This document shows, piece after piece, positions 15,820-16,811 of a stretch of 16,811 bases of DNA; positions within the stretch are counted from its first letter, which is position 1, and every line of letters begins with the position of its first letter. The notes under the pieces are model-generated. The model saw only the letters and a program-made list of their open reading frames with translations, made no database searches and was not told the DNA's origin. This DNA comes from Candidatus Cloacimonadota bacterium (GTDB lineage Bacteria > Cloacimonadota > Cloacimonadia > JGIOTU-2). The DNA is taken from NCBI GenBank assembly GCA_016932035.1, contig JAFGDR010000018.1:1-16811 (forward strand), written 5' to 3'. The translations under genes and the position numbers were made by a program.

Positions 15820-16725
15820 CTAGAAATTATATGATACAGAAAAGCGATGAGCTGTACCGATATCATTCTGGTAAGGAGTAAAGGCATAATCGAAATTAAA
15901 ATCATTCAACTTTATGCCGATACCTGCAGTGATATTTTGCTCATCATAATTGATTTTGTATCCCAGACGTGAAAAGATTATATCTGAAAAACTATACTCA
16001 CATCCCAGGCTTGCTTTTAAACTTTCGGATGAATACTTGGTAACTTGTCCCAAAAATGTGAGCGAATTCTGAGGATTCATCTCCCACATATACTGAGCTC
16101 CAACTCTGATAACAGTTGGGAAGCTGATACTTTCCTCTTTCAGCTTGGACGAGTTGCCGATGTTTTGAAGAGCAATTCCCACATTAAGCCCTTTAATAAA
16201 TGAGTCATAGATCGCTCCGACATCAAAACCAAGACCGTAGCTTGCATCAGTATCGATCTTTTCATAGATGAATTTAAGGTTTGCGCCTACAGATATACTC
16301 GGCGTGATCCTTCGGGCATAAGTATAAGCAGCAACGATATCCATAGGATGGAACTCACCGATCGTATCTCCTTGGGCATCAGTTTTTGGGATCATACCGT
16401 AATCAAGATATGTAAGGCTTAGTCCCCAGCTGCTGATGCCGTTACGAATGATAAGGGAAGCATTTTCAATATTATTATCAAAAATATAGCTGTTATGATT
16501 AAAACAGAAATTTGATGATGGACTGATCTGCACTGCAGCAGGATTTGACCATAAAATTGTAGCATCTCCGGGTGAAGCAACAACGGCATTTGCCTTTCCT
16601 GCATTCCTGGCGCTTAAGCCGATCTTCAGTATCTGAAAACCGTATTTTTCTGGAGAATCGATAGCAAAAGAGGTCATTGTCACAACAAAAACAAAGAGGG
16701 TGAGTAAGATTATTTTTTTCTTCAT
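15820..16725 (-). CDS. PorV/PorQ-family outer-membrane beta-barrel protein
   Basis: A 301-residue protein. The signal peptide is 1-21 (ending SFA). The N-terminal signature ARNAGKANAV (39-48) followed by DATILWSNPAAV (54-65) is typical of the PorV/PorQ family. The rest is made of alternating, amphipathic beta-strands and ends on a terminal Phe in HRFSVSYNF, as outer-membrane barrels do. In Bacteroidetes PorV carries type IX cargo from the translocon to the surface attachment complex and PorQ helps release or attach it. Homologues in other FCB phyla are often found beside large secreted proteins, as here with the S8 protease directly downstream (8-bp gap). It is the first gene of the run in this window. 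No strong Shine-Dalgarno site: TTAGGAT lies about 14 bases upstream in an A-rich leader. Whether it is PorV or PorQ, or a generic FadL-like barrel, is not decided. Confidence 0.85.
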   Translation of the reverse strand: MKKKIILLTLFVFVVTMTSFAIDSPEKYGFQILKIGLSARNAGKANAVVASPGDATILWSNPAAVQISPSSNFCFNHNSYIFDNNIENASLIIRNGISSWGLSLTYLDYGMIPKTDAQGDTIGEFHPMDIVAAYTYARRITPSISVGANLKFIYEKIDTDASYGLGFDVGAIYDSFIKGLNVGIALQNIGNSSKLKEESISFPTVIRVGAQYMWEMNPQNSLTFLGQVTKYSSESLKASLGCEYSFSDIIFSRLGYKINYDEQNITAGIGIKLNDFNFDYAFTPYQNDIGTAHRFSVSYNF

Positions 16726-16760
16726 AGTATATTTTTTATCCTAATTTTTTTATATATAAA

Positions 16761-16788
16761 ATCCTCTCATCAACTGCGATAAGAGGAT
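16761..16788 (-). terminator. Hairpin upstream of the PorV-like gene, possible terminator of an outside gene
   Basis: Arms 16761-16771 and 16778-16788 form an 11-bp stem (one G-T wobble on the minus strand) around a 6-base loop. On the minus strand it is followed by TTTATATATA, a modest T-rich tail. It could terminate a minus-strand gene lying beyond the right edge, or form part of the leader of the long operon. The rest of 16726-16811 is AT-rich with no gene, and I could not identify a convincing promoter. Confidence 0.5.
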
Positions 16789-16790
16789 AT

Positions 16791-16807
16791 TTTGGTAAAA
16801 AACCAAA
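16791..16807. repeat. Small inverted repeat at the right edge
   Basis: TTTGGT (16791-16796) and ACCAAA (16802-16807) are perfect inverted copies around five A. It is next to the larger hairpin. It may be part of the same terminator or an operator-like site, and is short enough to be chance. Confidence 0.3.
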
Positions 16808-16811
16808 TGCA

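Overview
The window looks like chromosomal DNA of an AT-rich, diderm (Gram-negative) bacterium of the FCB assemblage, possibly Cloacimonadota-like. Three things suggest this. A PorV/PorQ-type outer-membrane protein lies next to a large secreted protease with a FlgD-like, type-IX-style C-terminal domain. BamD-like and YbgF-like envelope proteins are present. Clear Shine-Dalgarno sites precede many genes, which argues against a typical Bacteroidetes. The phylum is an inference from gene content, not from a marker gene.

Left edge (1-1433, plus strand): the end of a compact phage-type structural module. It holds the C-terminal part of an unrecognised protein, a tail-fibre-like protein with the LTAAEWN and TAAQINKL motifs, and a small unknown protein. 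The genes are spaced 2 bp or overlap by 1 bp, and a perfectly palindromic hairpin terminator closes the module. No integrase, lysis or replication gene is visible, so this is either the end of a prophage or a tail-like cassette.

Middle (1434-2700): a plus-strand CNNM/CBS membrane protein gene converges on a minus-strand tRNA-Val(CAC). Its stop codon lies inside the 3' acceptor strand of the tRNA gene.

Right (2618-16725, minus strand): one very tightly packed run of eleven protein genes with no gap over 11 bp, ending in the tRNA. In transcription order it encodes: a PorV/PorQ-like outer-membrane protein; a 1387-residue subtilisin-like exoprotease with seven calcium-type repeats and a sorting-like tail; an unrecognised helical protein; GreA; an isocitrate/isopropylmalate-family dehydrogenase; an M18 aminopeptidase; a YbgF/CpoB-like TPR protein; a BamD-like TPR protein; NadD; pyruvate phosphate dikinase; a 69-residue two-helix membrane protein; and tRNA-Val. 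Stops and starts are joined by TAATG overlaps or TAAGATG junctions, so translational coupling is likely. The content joins protein secretion and peptide use (exoprotease, aminopeptidase), central carbon metabolism (isocitrate-type dehydrogenase, PPDK), NAD synthesis and outer-membrane assembly.

Upstream of the PorV-like gene, at the right edge, are two small hairpins. One may terminate a gene outside the window. I see no CRISPR array, insertion sequence or convincing new defence system. The most interesting points are the PorV/protease pair, the repeat architecture of the protease, the CNNM-tRNA overlap, the envelope proteins without good lipoprotein signals, and two unassigned genes inside the operon.
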